From positions 1,848,841-1,912,840 of the forward strand of contig NZ_JAMTCH010000003.1 of assembly GCF_024171735.1 (NCBI RefSeq): a stretch of 64,000 nt of DNA. Direction: 5' to 3'. The translations under genes and the position numbers were made by a program. The stretch comes from Prauserella alba (GTDB lineage Bacteria > Actinomycetota > Actinomycetes > Mycobacteriales > Pseudonocardiaceae). Positions 15,510-24,170 of the stretch are shown piece by piece (the first letter of the stretch is position 1; each line of letters starts with the position of its first letter). A model generated the notes under the pieces. The model searched no databases, had not been told where the DNA came from, and saw only the letters and a list, made by a program, of their open reading frames with translations.

Positions 15510-17138
15510 ATGGGCTTGGTCGACGATCTGCACCGGGCGCGGGAAGCCTACGAGCGCCGCGAGTGGGTGGCTGCGTACCGCGCGCTGGCGGACCTGGACG
15601 ACACCCACTTGCGGGCGGACGACTTCGCCGCCCTGGCCGTCACCGCGTTCCTGCTGGGCCGCCGCAACGACTGCTACCAGGCGTTCCAGCGCGCCTACCA
15701 GGCCGAACTCGACGGCGGCGACACCCTCGGAGCCGTCCGAGCGGCGTACTGGCTGGCGCTGACCTTGTGGCTGGGCGGCGAGGCCACCATCGGCAGCGGC
15801 TGGCTGGCCCGGGGTGATCGACTGCTCGGGGGCGTCGAGGGCGATGTCGTGGAGCGCGGCTATCTGCTGCACCTGGCCACGCTCGGGCATGTCGCCGAAG
15901 GCGAGTTCGCGGAGGCCGCCGCCACCGCGCCGGGCGTGACCGAGTACGGCCGACGCTTCAGCGACCCCGACCTGACCGCCACGGGTCTGCACTGCGAGGG
16001 CCGGATGACCATCTTCTCGGGCCGGGTCGCCGACGGGCTGCGCCTCCTCGATGAGGCGATGGTCTCGGTCCTGGCCGGGGAGGTCTCCCCCATCCTCTCC
16101 GGGATGATCTACTGCTCGTCGGTGGAAGCCTGCCAGCAGATCTCCGACTTCGGCCGGATGAGCGAGTGGACGCACGCGCTGGCCAACTGGTGCGACAGCC
16201 AGCCCGGCCTGGTCGCGTTCACCGGCCAATGTGCGGTCCACCGCGGCCAGTTGATGCGGCTGCACGGCGCCTACCGGGACGCGATCGATGAGCTCGAGCA
16301 CGCCGCTGGACGGTATGCCGCGGCCGGCGGCAGCCCCGCGGTCGGACAGGCCCATTACGAGTGCGGCGAGGCGCTGCGCATCAGCGGCGAGCACCACGCG
16401 GCCGAGGCCGCCTACGCGGAAGCGGCCGGGCACGGGCACCCGGCCCAGCCCGGCCGGGCGCTGCTGTGGCTGGCTCGCGGCCGGCCCGATGCGGCGTCGG
16501 CCGCGATCCACCGTGTGCTGGCCGAGGTGCGGGATCCGGTGCACCGCTCACAAATACTGCCGGCCGGCGTCGACGTGCTGGCAGCCGTGGGTGAGCTCGA
16601 CGACGCCGCGTCCTTGGCCGACGAGCTCCGCGGGTTCGGATCGGCTTTCGGGTGCACCGCGCTCCGAGCAGCCGGCGAGTACGCGACCGCATCGGTCGCC
16701 GTCGCTGCCGGTGACGGCGAGAAGGCGCTCGCGGCCGCCCGGAACGCCGCCGACGGCTGGTCCCGGCTGTCCGCGCCGTACGAGGTGGCCCGGTGTCGCG
16801 TACTGATCGGACGAGCGCTGCGCCTCCTCGGTGACGCGGACTCGGCGGTGGCCGATCTCGACGAGGCCCGGCGGGCGTTCGCGAGTCTCGGTGCCGCACC
16901 GGCCGAGCACGACGTCGCCGAGCTCCTGGGGGATGCGCGGGCGCCCGGCGGCTTGAGTCCGCGGGAGATCGAGGTGTTGCGGCTCGTCGCCGTGGGCAAC
17001 AGCAATCCCGAGATCGCGGCGGCGCTGGTGCTGTCGGAGAAGACGGTCGCCCGGCATCTGTCGAACATCTTCGCCAAGCTCGACGTCGGGTCCCGGACCG
17101 CGGCCGCGGCGTTCGCATTCCGGCACCACCTGGTCTGA
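15510..17138 (+). CDS. LuxR-type regulator with helical-repeat N-terminal domain
   Basis: Encodes 542 residues. Residues 1-470 are alpha-helical with TPR-like periodicity (repeating A/L/G-rich helix pairs such as [20 protein letters not shown]), and no P-loop ATPase is seen, unlike the LAL/MalT class. The last 65 residues are a LuxR/Ger[24 protein letters not shown], then [19 protein letters not shown]. Such proteins often adjoin flavin oxidoreductase genes in actinobacteria. Here the oxidoreductase is 190 bases upstream on the same strand, so joint regulation is likely but not shown. The start is ATG 15510 and the spacing is compatible with a weak site (GAGGTGG). Confidence 0.82.
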   Translation: MGLVDDLHRAREAYERREWVAAYRALADLDDTHLRADDFAALAVTAFLLGRRNDCYQAFQRAYQAELDGGDTLGAVRAAYWLALTLWLGGEATIGSGWLARGDRLLGGVEGDVVERGYLLHLATLGHVAEGEFAEAAATAPGVTEYGRRFSDPDLTATGLHCEGRMTIFSGRVADGLRLLDEAMVSVLAGEVSPILSGMIYCSSVEACQQISDFGRMSEWTHALANWCDSQPGLVAFTGQCAVHRGQLMRLHGAYRDAIDELEHAAGRYAAAGGSPAVGQAHYECGEALRISGEHHAAEAAYAEAAGHGHPAQPGRALLWLARGRPDAASAAIHRVLAEVRDPVHRSQILPAGVDVLAAVGELDDAASLADELRGFGSAFGCTALRAAGEYATASVAVAAGDGEKALAAARNAADGWSRLSAPYEVARCRVLIGRALRLLGDADSAVADLDEARRAFASLGAAPAEHDVAELLGDARAPGGLSPREIEVLRLVAVGNSNPEIAAALVLSEKTVARHLSNIFAKLDVGSRTAAAAFAFRHHLV

Positions 17139-17311
17139 GGATGAGCTGGCGGCCGCGGCAGCGGGTGGAGGCAGCGCTGGGAACGCGCCCGAACCGACCG
17201 CCGGCGGCCCGAGCTTCGGCACGCGTTCGGCACCGATCGTCCAGGATCCGCCGGGAATCGAGCCGGGAACCTCCGCATCCTGCCGATCACGCCGCGGTCA
17301 CAGGGCAGCGG

Positions 17312-17986
17312 TCACAGGGCCGCGTCGAGCATGTGGGCCCACTGCCGGACGACCTGCGCCCGGCGGGGCGCGTCGTCGGTGAGCAGGTTCGCCAGCCCGA
17401 GACCGCGGGCCAGGTCGAGCGTGGCCTGCACGGCCTCGCGCACGCCGGGCCGCGACTCGTCCGCGCCCAGCAGCTCCACGGCGACGCGGTGCGCCTCCCT
17501 GCCGACGCGGGCCTGCAGCGGAACCAGCACCTCCCGCAGCCCCGCGTCGTGCGAGGCCGCCACCCACAGGTTCAGCGCGGCGCGGAACTTCACGCCGGTG
17601 TAGAGGTCGAGCAGCATCTCGGCCACGGCCGGCGTCCGCGCCCGCCCCGGCGGCAGCTCGTCGGCCCGCAGGCGCAGCTCCGTGATCTGCTCCTCCCCCA
17701 GCTGTTCGACGGCGGCGACGACGAGCGACTCCCGGGTCGGGAAATGGTGCTGTGCCGCGCCGCGTGACACCCCTGCGCGCTCGGCGACCTCGAGCATCGT
17801 CGTGGCGTGCCAGCCGCGTTCGGCGAGCGATTCCACGGCCGCGCCGAGGAGTTTGCGCCGGGTGGTGCGGCCGCGAGCCTGCCGCCTGCGCCCGCCGGCC
17901 GCGGTCGTGTCGCGGCCGGCCGTCCCGTCGTCCGGGACGCCGTCCGCCGGGACCCGCCCGGGCTCGGCCGCCGCGTTCATCGGCAT
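17312..17986 (-). CDS. TetR-family regulator of the acyl-CoA dehydrogenase module
   Basis: Encodes 224 residues. After a low-complexity arginine-rich N-terminus of about 40 residues, the HTH reads AVESLAERGWHATTMLEVAERAGVSRGAAQHHFPTRESLV. The C-terminal ligand domain (about 90-224) contains DLYTGVKFRAALNLWVAA. It sits 37 bases downstream of an acyl-CoA dehydrogenase gene on the same strand, so it is probably the last gene of that operon and feeds back on it. No palindrome like that of the other TetR is seen in the promoter region. Confidence 0.83.
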   Translation of the reverse strand: MPMNAAAEPGRVPADGVPDDGTAGRDTTAAGGRRRQARGRTTRRKLLGAAVESLAERGWHATTMLEVAERAGVSRGAAQHHFPTRESLVVAAVEQLGEEQITELRLRADELPPGRARTPAVAEMLLDLYTGVKFRAALNLWVAASHDAGLREVLVPLQARVGREAHRVAVELLGADESRPGVREAVQATLDLARGLGLANLLTDDAPRRAQVVRQWAHMLDAAL

Positions 17987-18023
17987 CCGCTCCTCGTCTC
18001 CCGCCGGTGTGACCGCTGCGGGT

Positions 18024-19184
18024 TCAGTACGACTTCGGCAGCCCGAGGCTGTGCTGGGCGACGAAGTTCAGCACCATCTCCCTGCTGACCGGTGCGATCC
18101 GGCCGACCCGCACCGCACCGAGCAGCGTGCCGAGACCGTACTCGGAGGCCAGACCGTTGCCGCCGTGGGTCTGAACGGCCTGGTCCACCGTGCGGGTTGC
18201 GGCCTCGGCGGCCGCGTACTTGGCCATGTTGGCCGCCTCTCCCGCGCCGTGGTCGTCACCGGCGTCGTAGAGTGCCGCGGCTTTCTGTCCCATCAGTTTG
18301 GCCAGCTCGGTCTCGATCTTGACCTCGGCGAGCGGGTGCGCGATGCCCTGGTGCGAGCCGATCGGCGAGCCCCACACATTGCGGTCCTTCGCGTACGCCG
18401 CGGCCTTGTCGAGGGCGTACCGGGCGATGCCGACGGAGAACGCCGCACTCATGATGCGTTCCGGGTTGAGCCCGGCGAACAGCTGGGCGAGGGCGGCGTC
18501 CTCCGAGCCGACGAGCGCGTCCGAGGGCAGACGCACGTCGTCGAGGAACAGCCCGAACTGCTTGTCCGCCGAGACGAGATCCATCGGGATCTCCTTGTAC
18601 TCGAACCCCGGCGTGTCGGTGGGGACCACGAACAGCGCCGGCTTGAGCTTGCCGGTCCTGGCATCCGTGGTCCTGCCGACGATCAGTACGGCATCGGCCT
18701 CGTCCACCCCGGACACGAACACCTTGCGGCCGTTGAGGATCCAATCCGCGCCGTCCCGGGCGGCCGTGGTCGTGATGCGGTGCGAGTTCGACCCCGCGTC
18801 CGGTTCGGTGATCCCGAACGCCATGCGCACGCTGCCGTCGGCGAATCCGGGCAGCCACCGCGCGCGCTGGTCGTCCGTCCCGTAGCGGGCGATCACCGTC
18901 GCGCAGATCGCCGGTGACACGACCATCAGCAGCATCGGTGTGCCGGCGGCGCAGAACTCCTCGCACACCGCGGCGAGGTCGCCGATGCCACCGCCGCCAC
19001 CGCCGTACTCCTCGGGGACGGCCACGCCGAGGTAGCCGAGGCCGCCCGCCTCGTCCCACAGCTCGGTCGTCTTCCCGCCGCCGCGCGCCCGCTCCGTGTA
19101 GTACTCGTGGCCGTACTTGTGCGCCAGCTCCGAGACGGCCTGCCGCAGCGCCTGCCGCTCCTCGGTTTCGGTGAAGCCCGTCAT
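18024..19184 (-). CDS. Acyl-CoA dehydrogenase
   Basis: Encodes 386 residues. FAD and substrate strands MAFGITEPDAGSNSHRI and KVFVSGVDEADA are present, along with the QTHGGNGLASEYGL helix and the C-terminal IAPVSREMVLNFVAQHSLGLP. The last replaces the common EGTxEIQR pattern, so the catalytic base is probably located elsewhere in the chain, as in several FadE groups. It lies 91 bases downstream of a second dehydrogenase and upstream of TetR. A homo- or heterotetramer with that neighbour is plausible. The substrate is unknown. Confidence 0.86.
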   Translation of the reverse strand: MTGFTETEERQALRQAVSELAHKYGHEYYTERARGGGKTTELWDEAGGLGYLGVAVPEEYGGGGGGIGDLAAVCEEFCAAGTPMLLMVVSPAICATVIARYGTDDQRARWLPGFADGSVRMAFGITEPDAGSNSHRITTTAARDGADWILNGRKVFVSGVDEADAVLIVGRTTDARTGKLKPALFVVPTDTPGFEYKEIPMDLVSADKQFGLFLDDVRLPSDALVGSEDAALAQLFAGLNPERIMSAAFSVGIARYALDKAAAYAKDRNVWGSPIGSHQGIAHPLAEVKIETELAKLMGQKAAALYDAGDDHGAGEAANMAKYAAAEAATRTVDQAVQTHGGNGLASEYGLGTLLGAVRVGRIAPVSREMVLNFVAQHSLGLPKSY

Positions 19185-19275
19185 GTGTGCTGTCCTTCCT
19201 GCGGTGCGACGGACCGGCGACCGGGCCCGTGCGGATGAGTGTCGTGCTGCTGGGCGTGCGCGGACCTCGGCATGC

Positions 19276-20424
19276 TCAGCTCGTGTAACCGAGCCGCTTG
19301 GCAGCCAGCCCGGTCAGGACCTCGGTGGTGCCGCCGCCGATGCCGAGGATGCGGACGTCGCGGTAGTGGCGTTCCACTTCGGACTCGCTCAGGTAGCCGA
19401 GTCCGCCGTGCAGCTGCACCGCTTCGCTCACGACCCATTCGCCGGTCTCGACGGCGGTGTTCTTGGCGAAGCACGCTTCGGCGATCACGTCCTCGCCCGC
19501 GGCGTGCCGTTTCGCGATCTCGCGGGTGTAGGTGCGGGCCACGTCCGTCTTCCGCGCCATGTCGGTGAGCTTGTGCTGCACCAGCTGCCGGGAGATCAGC
19601 GGGCGGCCGAACGTCTCCCGCACGCGGCACCACTCGGCGGTGACGTCGAGTGCGCGCTGGGCCGTCGCGTAGGCCTGGATCGCCAGTGACAACCGTTCGC
19701 TGACGAACTGCGTGGCAATCTGGAAGAAGCCGCTGTTCTCCGGCCCGATCAGATTCGCCGCGGGGACGCGGACGTCGTCGTAGAACAGTTCGGCGGTGTC
19801 GGAGCACCGCCAGCCCATCTTGTCGAGTTTGCGGCCGACCGTCAGTCCCGGCGCAGGTTTCTCCACGACGATGAGCGACAGACCGTGGGCGCCCTCGTCG
19901 CCGGTCCGCACCGCAGTGGTGACGAAATCGGCGCGGCAGCCGGAGGTGATGAACGTCTTGGCACCGTTGACGACGTACTCGTCACCGTCCCGTCGCGCCG
20001 TGGTGCGGATACCGGCCACATCGGACCCGCCGTCGGGCTCGGTGATCGCCAGCGAGCACACCTTGTCGCCGGCGAGTGCGGGTGCGACCCACTTCGCCAG
20101 CTGGTCCGGATCGCCGACGGCCGCCATGTGCGGCACCGCGATTCCGCAGGTCAACAGTGACGCCACGAGCCCGCCGGAACCTCCCGCGTCGTGGATCTCC
20201 TCGGTCACGACGAGCGCGTCGAGGAAGTTCCCACCGCCCCCGCCGGCGGCCTCCGGCAGGGCGACGCCGAGCAGTCCGGCCTCACCCGCCTTCTTGTGCA
20301 GCCACCGCGGCAGTTCGCCTGCGGCCTCCCATTCGTCGAGGTGGGGCAGCACGTCACGCGCCATGAACTCGCGCACGGTCGCGCGCAGCGCGGTGCGTTC
20401 CGGCGTCCGCAGGGGGTCGGTCAC
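19276..20424 (-). CDS. Acyl-CoA dehydrogenase (GGGTTE-type)
   Basis: Encodes 382 residues. Landmarks are SLAITEPDGGSDVAGI, KTFITSGCRADF, the dimer helix LVQHKLTDMARKTDVA and the C-terminal LGIGGGTTEVLTGLAAKRL, a variant seen in isovaleryl- or citronellyl-CoA-type dehydrogenases. The GTG at 20424 is preferred over one two codons earlier because GAAGGAG then lies at proper spacing. This start region overlaps the stop of the TIGR03084 gene (TGA at 20427-20429), arguing for an operon. Confidence 0.86.
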   Translation of the reverse strand: MTDPLRTPERTALRATVREFMARDVLPHLDEWEAAGELPRWLHKKAGEAGLLGVALPEAAGGGGGNFLDALVVTEEIHDAGGSGGLVASLLTCGIAVPHMAAVGDPDQLAKWVAPALAGDKVCSLAITEPDGGSDVAGIRTTARRDGDEYVVNGAKTFITSGCRADFVTTAVRTGDEGAHGLSLIVVEKPAPGLTVGRKLDKMGWRCSDTAELFYDDVRVPAANLIGPENSGFFQIATQFVSERLSLAIQAYATAQRALDVTAEWCRVRETFGRPLISRQLVQHKLTDMARKTDVARTYTREIAKRHAAGEDVIAEACFAKNTAVETGEWVVSEAVQLHGGLGYLSESEVERHYRDVRILGIGGGTTEVLTGLAAKRLGYTS

Positions 20425-20426
20425 GG

Positions 20427-21269
20427 TCACTCCTTCGGTCCGGCCGGCGGCGCGTCTCCCGCTGCCGGCGGCGCGTCGGTGGCGAATCCGCCGGGAGCCC
20501 GGCCGCCACCGGGCGGTCCGGCGAACGCCTGAGCGATCCGGAGCCACTCCTCGGCACCCGGTGTCGCGTGCAGGTCGGTGTCGTCGCGATGCCTGCGCTG
20601 GGTCGCCAGCAGGCAGAAGTCGATCGCGCTGCCGGTGACGCGGTCGGCGGCGTCGGAGGGGCCGAACGTCCAGACATCGCCGTCGGGTGCGGTCAGCTCG
20701 ACCCGGAACTCGGCGCCGGGGGGCGTCCGGTCACGGACGAGGTATGCGAAGTCCCGGGTGCGCACGCCGATGCGGGCGACGTGCCACAGCCGCGGCGCGG
20801 GGGTGCGCACCACGGCCAGCGCGTCGGCGACGTCCTGCCCGTGCGCCCAGGTTTCCATGAGGCGCGCCGTGGCCATGGACGCCACGCTCATCGGCGGCCC
20901 GTACCAGGGCAGCTTCTGCCCGGCGGGCACGGCGGCGAGCGCCTCCCGCAGCGCGGTCCGGCCCTCGCGCCAACGACGCAGCAGCTCGGCGGGCGGCGTG
21001 GTCTCCGCGACCTCGTGGGCGCCCGCGTCCACGTAGTCCTCGCCGCCTTCGATCGCGCGGGTCAGTTCGGCACCGAACTCGTCCGGATGCCGCGTGGCGA
21101 GCAACGCCTTGTCGTCAGTCCAGGTCAGATGGGCGATCTGATGCGCGATCGTCCAGCCTTCGGCCGGTGTGGGCCGCTGCCACTGCCCGGCCGGCAGTGG
21201 TGCGACCAGCGCGTCGAGGTCGGCGCTCTCCGCGTCGAGGTCGTCGAGGATCGCCTCGAGGTCCGCCAC
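20427..21269 (-). CDS. TIGR03084-family protein (DinB-like, maleylpyruvate-isomerase fold)
   Basis: Encodes 280 residues. The N-terminal four-helix DinB/mycothiol-dependent domain shows WTIAHQIAHLTWTDD and METWAHGQDVADAL, with histidines placed as metal ligands. The C-terminal domain contains PDGDVWTFGPSDAADRVTG and DFCLLATQRRHRDDTDL. Proteins of this family occur beside acyl-CoA dehydrogenase genes in actinobacteria and may use a metal and mycothiol, but no reaction is established. The last 25 residues are Ala/Pro/Gly-rich. The GTG at 21269 has AAGGAGG 7 bases upstream. It is the first gene of the minus-strand operon. Confidence 0.82.
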   Translation of the reverse strand: MADLEAILDDLDAESADLDALVAPLPAGQWQRPTPAEGWTIAHQIAHLTWTDDKALLATRHPDEFGAELTRAIEGGEDYVDAGAHEVAETTPPAELLRRWREGRTALREALAAVPAGQKLPWYGPPMSVASMATARLMETWAHGQDVADALAVVRTPAPRLWHVARIGVRTRDFAYLVRDRTPPGAEFRVELTAPDGDVWTFGPSDAADRVTGSAIDFCLLATQRRHRDDTDLHATPGAEEWLRIAQAFAGPPGGGRAPGGFATDAPPAAGDAPPAGPKE

Positions 21270-21442
21270 CCGGGTACCTCCTTGTCCCAGATCCCGCCCG
21301 TCACTGGTCGTCCCGTCACCGGCGGGTCCTCCGTCGTCAGCGCCCCGTCGGCACCCGTGGCGGGGCCGCCTTCGCGGCGCGCGGCAGCACCGTAAGCCGC
21401 CGTCGCACACCAAATCAAGCACGCGTGATTGTTTTTACCTTG

Positions 21443-21472
21443 TTGACATACTGCCAGCAAGCCCCGTAGTCA
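21443..21472 (+). promoter_or_regulatory. Candidate promoter of the enoyl-CoA hydratase operon
   Basis: TTGACA at 21443-21448 and TAGTCA at 21467-21472 are separated by 18 bases, inside an unusually AT-rich patch (about 21411-21452) in the 282-base divergent region. The start is about 80 bases downstream. The -35 is a good match; the -10 is weak. Confidence 0.45.
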
Positions 21473-21551
21473 GGTCACCAGGAGCCCTGCCCCGCCACCG
21501 GCGCCCCACGCACGCGGCGCCGGCATCCCAACGACGACACCGGGAGCACTC

Positions 21552-22400
21552 GTGGGTGACACCGCAACCGACTACACCGAGATCACCTACCGCGTGGCGG
21601 ACCGGGTCGCGACGATCACGCTCGACCGCCCCGAGGCCCGCAACGGATACACAGTGCGGATGGCCGACGAGCTCGCCGCCGCCTTCGACCGGGCGGACCG
21701 GGACCCCGGCGTCCGCGTCGTCGTACTCACCGGTGAGGGCGACGACTTCTCCGTCGGCGCCGACCTGTCCCAGGGCGGTTTCGACTTCGACCCCGACGCC
21801 GGCCCGCCCGCGGACTGGCAGGAACCGGCCGGCCGCTGCTCGAAACGCATCTTCGCGATGGACAAGCCCGTGATCGCCGCCCTGCGCGGCAGCGCCGTCG
21901 GCGGCGGGCTCACCATCACGCTGCCCGCCGACTACCGCCTCGCGGCCACCGACAGCCGCTTCGGTTTCGTCTTCACCCGCCGTGGCATCTACCCGGAGGG
22001 CGCCTCGGCGTGGTTCCTGCCCCGGCTCGTGGGCATGGGACGGGCGATGGACTGGATGATCAGCGGGCGCCTCTTCGACGCCGCCGAGGCCGAGCGGGCC
22101 GGACTCGTCCACAGCGTCCACGAACCCGCCGACCTCCTCGACGCGGTCTACTCCCTCGCGGCCGACCTCGCCGCCGACACGGCCGCCGTGTCGGTCGCCG
22201 TGACCCGGCAGTTGCTGTACCGCATGTCCGCGCTCGACTCACCCGAGCCGGTTCACGCGCTCGACTCGCAGCTCATCGCGGGCATCGGGGCGAACCCGGA
22301 CGCCGTCGAGGGCGTGCTGTCGTTCCTGGAGAAACGCCCACCGCAGTTCACCCTCAGCCCCGAACAGGACCTGCCCGACTTCCTCCCCTGGAGCCACTGA
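21552..22400 (+). CDS. Enoyl-CoA hydratase/isomerase (crotonase family)
   Basis: Encodes 282 residues. The oxyanion-hole segments are EGDDFSVGADLSQGG and RGSAVGGGLTITL, and the active-site glutamate region is GIYPEGASAWFLPRLVG. It would hydrate trans-2-enoyl-CoA or isomerise an unsaturated acyl-CoA, consistent with the divergent dehydrogenase genes. The start is a GTG with GGGAGC 8 bases before it. The stop overlaps the ATG of the next gene (ATGA). Confidence 0.87.
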   Translation: MGDTATDYTEITYRVADRVATITLDRPEARNGYTVRMADELAAAFDRADRDPGVRVVVLTGEGDDFSVGADLSQGGFDFDPDAGPPADWQEPAGRCSKRIFAMDKPVIAALRGSAVGGGLTITLPADYRLAATDSRFGFVFTRRGIYPEGASAWFLPRLVGMGRAMDWMISGRLFDAAEAERAGLVHSVHEPADLLDAVYSLAADLAADTAAVSVAVTRQLLYRMSALDSPEPVHALDSQLIAGIGANPDAVEGVLSFLEKRPPQFTLSPEQDLPDFLPWSH

Positions 22401-23086
22401 TGGCCTCATCGCAGCCGACCCGCACCCCGGACCACAGCACACCGGCCGACAGCACACCGGAACGCAGCGCGCCGCCGCAGTATCCGCCCGCGCCGTGGCA
22501 CCTCGCGGCGAACGCCTACCTGTCGCTGTGGCCGGTCCCGGTCGCCAGCCTGCCGCGACTGCCCGCCGCGGAACGACCGGTGACGGCGAGCGGCACGGCG
22601 TTCGTGGTCACCGCCTGGTTCGACTACCTGCCGTCCGGGCAGATGTCGTACCGCGAGCTGCTCAGCGCCGTCGTCGTCCGCGGTGGCCTCACGCCGACCG
22701 CGACGATCACGGAGATCTGGGTCGACAGCCCGGCGTCACTGGCGGGCGGCCGTGCGCTGTGGGCGATTCCCAAGGATCTCGCCCGTCTCGAGTTCACCGG
22801 CGGCCACGCCTTCACCGCCACGGCGAGCACCGACGGGGGAGGCTGGATCGCCACCGCGGCGTTCTCGCCACGGCCGTGCCTGCCCACCCGGCTACCGGCA
22901 TCCTTCGCGATCCGGCAGGAATCCTCCGAGGGCCCGCTGACCAGCGCGGTACGGTCGGCGGCGAAACCGGGCGCGGCCGCGGCGGCATGGAACATCAACC
23001 CGGACGGTCCGCTGGGCTACCTCGCGGAACGTTCCCCGCTGTTCAGCGCACACCTTTCCGGCGCACGGATCCGGTTCGGCGCCTGA
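22400..23086 (+). CDS. Acetoacetate-decarboxylase-like protein
   Basis: Encodes 228 residues of the ADC-fold superfamily. After a disordered 35-residue leader, APWHLAANAYLSLWPVP and EIWVDSPASLAGGRALWAIPKDLARL match the family, the latter carrying the lysine region (IPKDLA). In true acetoacetate decarboxylases a Schiff-base lysine acts; the lysine here could serve, but many homologues are hydratases or aldolases of other beta-oxo acids. It is translationally coupled to the hydratase gene. Its last 44 bases overlap the 3' end of the AraC gene on the opposite strand. Confidence 0.75.
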   Translation: MASSQPTRTPDHSTPADSTPERSAPPQYPPAPWHLAANAYLSLWPVPVASLPRLPAAERPVTASGTAFVVTAWFDYLPSGQMSYRELLSAVVVRGGLTPTATITEIWVDSPASLAGGRALWAIPKDLARLEFTGGHAFTATASTDGGGWIATAAFSPRPCLPTRLPASFAIRQESSEGPLTSAVRSAAKPGAAAAAWNINPDGPLGYLAERSPLFSAHLSGARIRFGA

Positions 23087-24080
23087 ACTCGCGCGGCGGC
23101 ACGCCGTGCCACCGCGCGAATGCGTGGAGGAAGCTCGACGGCTCGCTGTAGCCGAGCCGATGGGAGATCTGCTCGACCGTGAGCGTGCCGTCGGTGAGCA
23201 TTTCCTCCGCCCACCGGCGCCGCACCCCGTCGACCAGGTCGCGGTAACTCACACCTTCGGCGGCCAACCTGCGCCGCAGGGTGCGTTCGGTCAGCGACAA
23301 CGCAGCGGCGATCGCCGCCATCCCCGCGGCGGGGCCCGCGTCCGCGAGCGCCCGTCGGACCCGGGTGGCGACGTCGGTGTCCCGCCGCCGCGCGACGAGC
23401 AGCTCCCGGCACTGCCGTTCACACCACGCCAGGGTGTGCACGCTGGCCTGTGGCATCGGCTGGTCGAGCACGGCGTGCGGGAAGGTGATCCGGGTGCGGT
23501 CGCCGAACTCCGGCGTCACGCCGAGGGCCTCGCGGTACGGCCGCGTGTCCGCAGGCTCGGGCATCCGCAGGGACATGGCCGCGGGCCGCAGGTCGGCGCC
23601 CGCCTGCTCGCGCACCAGGGTCACGATCGCGGCCACGTCGCGTGCCACCAGGAAGTCGCGCACGTCGGCGGGCACCTCGTCGTCGTGACACCGGAGTTCG
23701 GCGAGCCGGCCGCCGGTGCGCAGTTCCGGCAGGCAGAAGACGTACGTCAGCTCGATGTACCGCAGCGCCAGCTCGACCGCCTCCCGCACGGTCGCACAGC
23801 TCGTGACCGCGTAGCCCCAGATTCCGTACGAGGTCGCGTGGTACCGCACGCCCGCCTGCAACCCGAGCACACCGGGATCACCGGCGTCCTGGCGTCGCAC
23901 GAGGTTGCGCACCACGGTCAGTTCCTGCTCGGCGGCCACCTGCGCCTGCGGATCGCGCAGGGTGGCCGCATCGAGACCCGTTCCGGTCAGCACGTCGCCG
24001 ACCGGCTGGCCGAGTTCCGCCGCGAACCCCGCCAGCAGCGACGTGCTCGCCACACCGCGAGGAAAGTCCCATCCGGCCAC
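23043..24080 (-). CDS. AraC-family transcriptional regulator
   Basis: Encodes 345 residues. The N-terminal arabinose-binding-like domain (PF12625 type) covers about 20-210 (GLQAGVRYHATSYGIWGYAV), and the C-terminal double HTH covers about 245-340 (MAAIAAALSLTERTLRRRL and SHRLGYSEPSSFLHAFARWHGVPPREF). Regulators of this shape (OruR/ArgR-like) usually activate a neighbouring catabolic operon. It is divergent from the monooxygenase gene, with three TGTCCG repeats between. The 3' end overlaps the convergent ADC-like gene by 44 bases. Confidence 0.85.
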   Translation of the reverse strand: MAGWDFPRGVASTSLLAGFAAELGQPVGDVLTGTGLDAATLRDPQAQVAAEQELTVVRNLVRRQDAGDPGVLGLQAGVRYHATSYGIWGYAVTSCATVREAVELALRYIELTYVFCLPELRTGGRLAELRCHDDEVPADVRDFLVARDVAAIVTLVREQAGADLRPAAMSLRMPEPADTRPYREALGVTPEFGDRTRITFPHAVLDQPMPQASVHTLAWCERQCRELLVARRRDTDVATRVRRALADAGPAAGMAAIAAALSLTERTLRRRLAAEGVSYRDLVDGVRRRWAEEMLTDGTLTVEQISHRLGYSEPSSFLHAFARWHGVPPREFRRRTGSVRRKGVR

Positions 24081-24081
24081 G

Positions 24082-24125
24082 TGTCCGAAACTAGCAACTG
24101 TCCGAAAATGTCAATAATGTGTCCG
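24082..24125. promoter_or_regulatory. Three direct TGTCCG repeats, probable AraC binding sites
   Basis: TGTCCG occurs at 24082-24087, 24099-24104 and 24120-24125, with the first two extended to TGTCCGAAA. Starts are 17 and 21 bases apart, roughly two helical turns, which fits AraC-type direct repeats. A TTGACA-like -35 (minus strand, 24108-24113) overlaps the set. Confidence 0.6.
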
Positions 24126-24170
24126 TCTCGGCAATGGGACGACCGCGGGTCCGATCCCTAGGCTGCCGCC

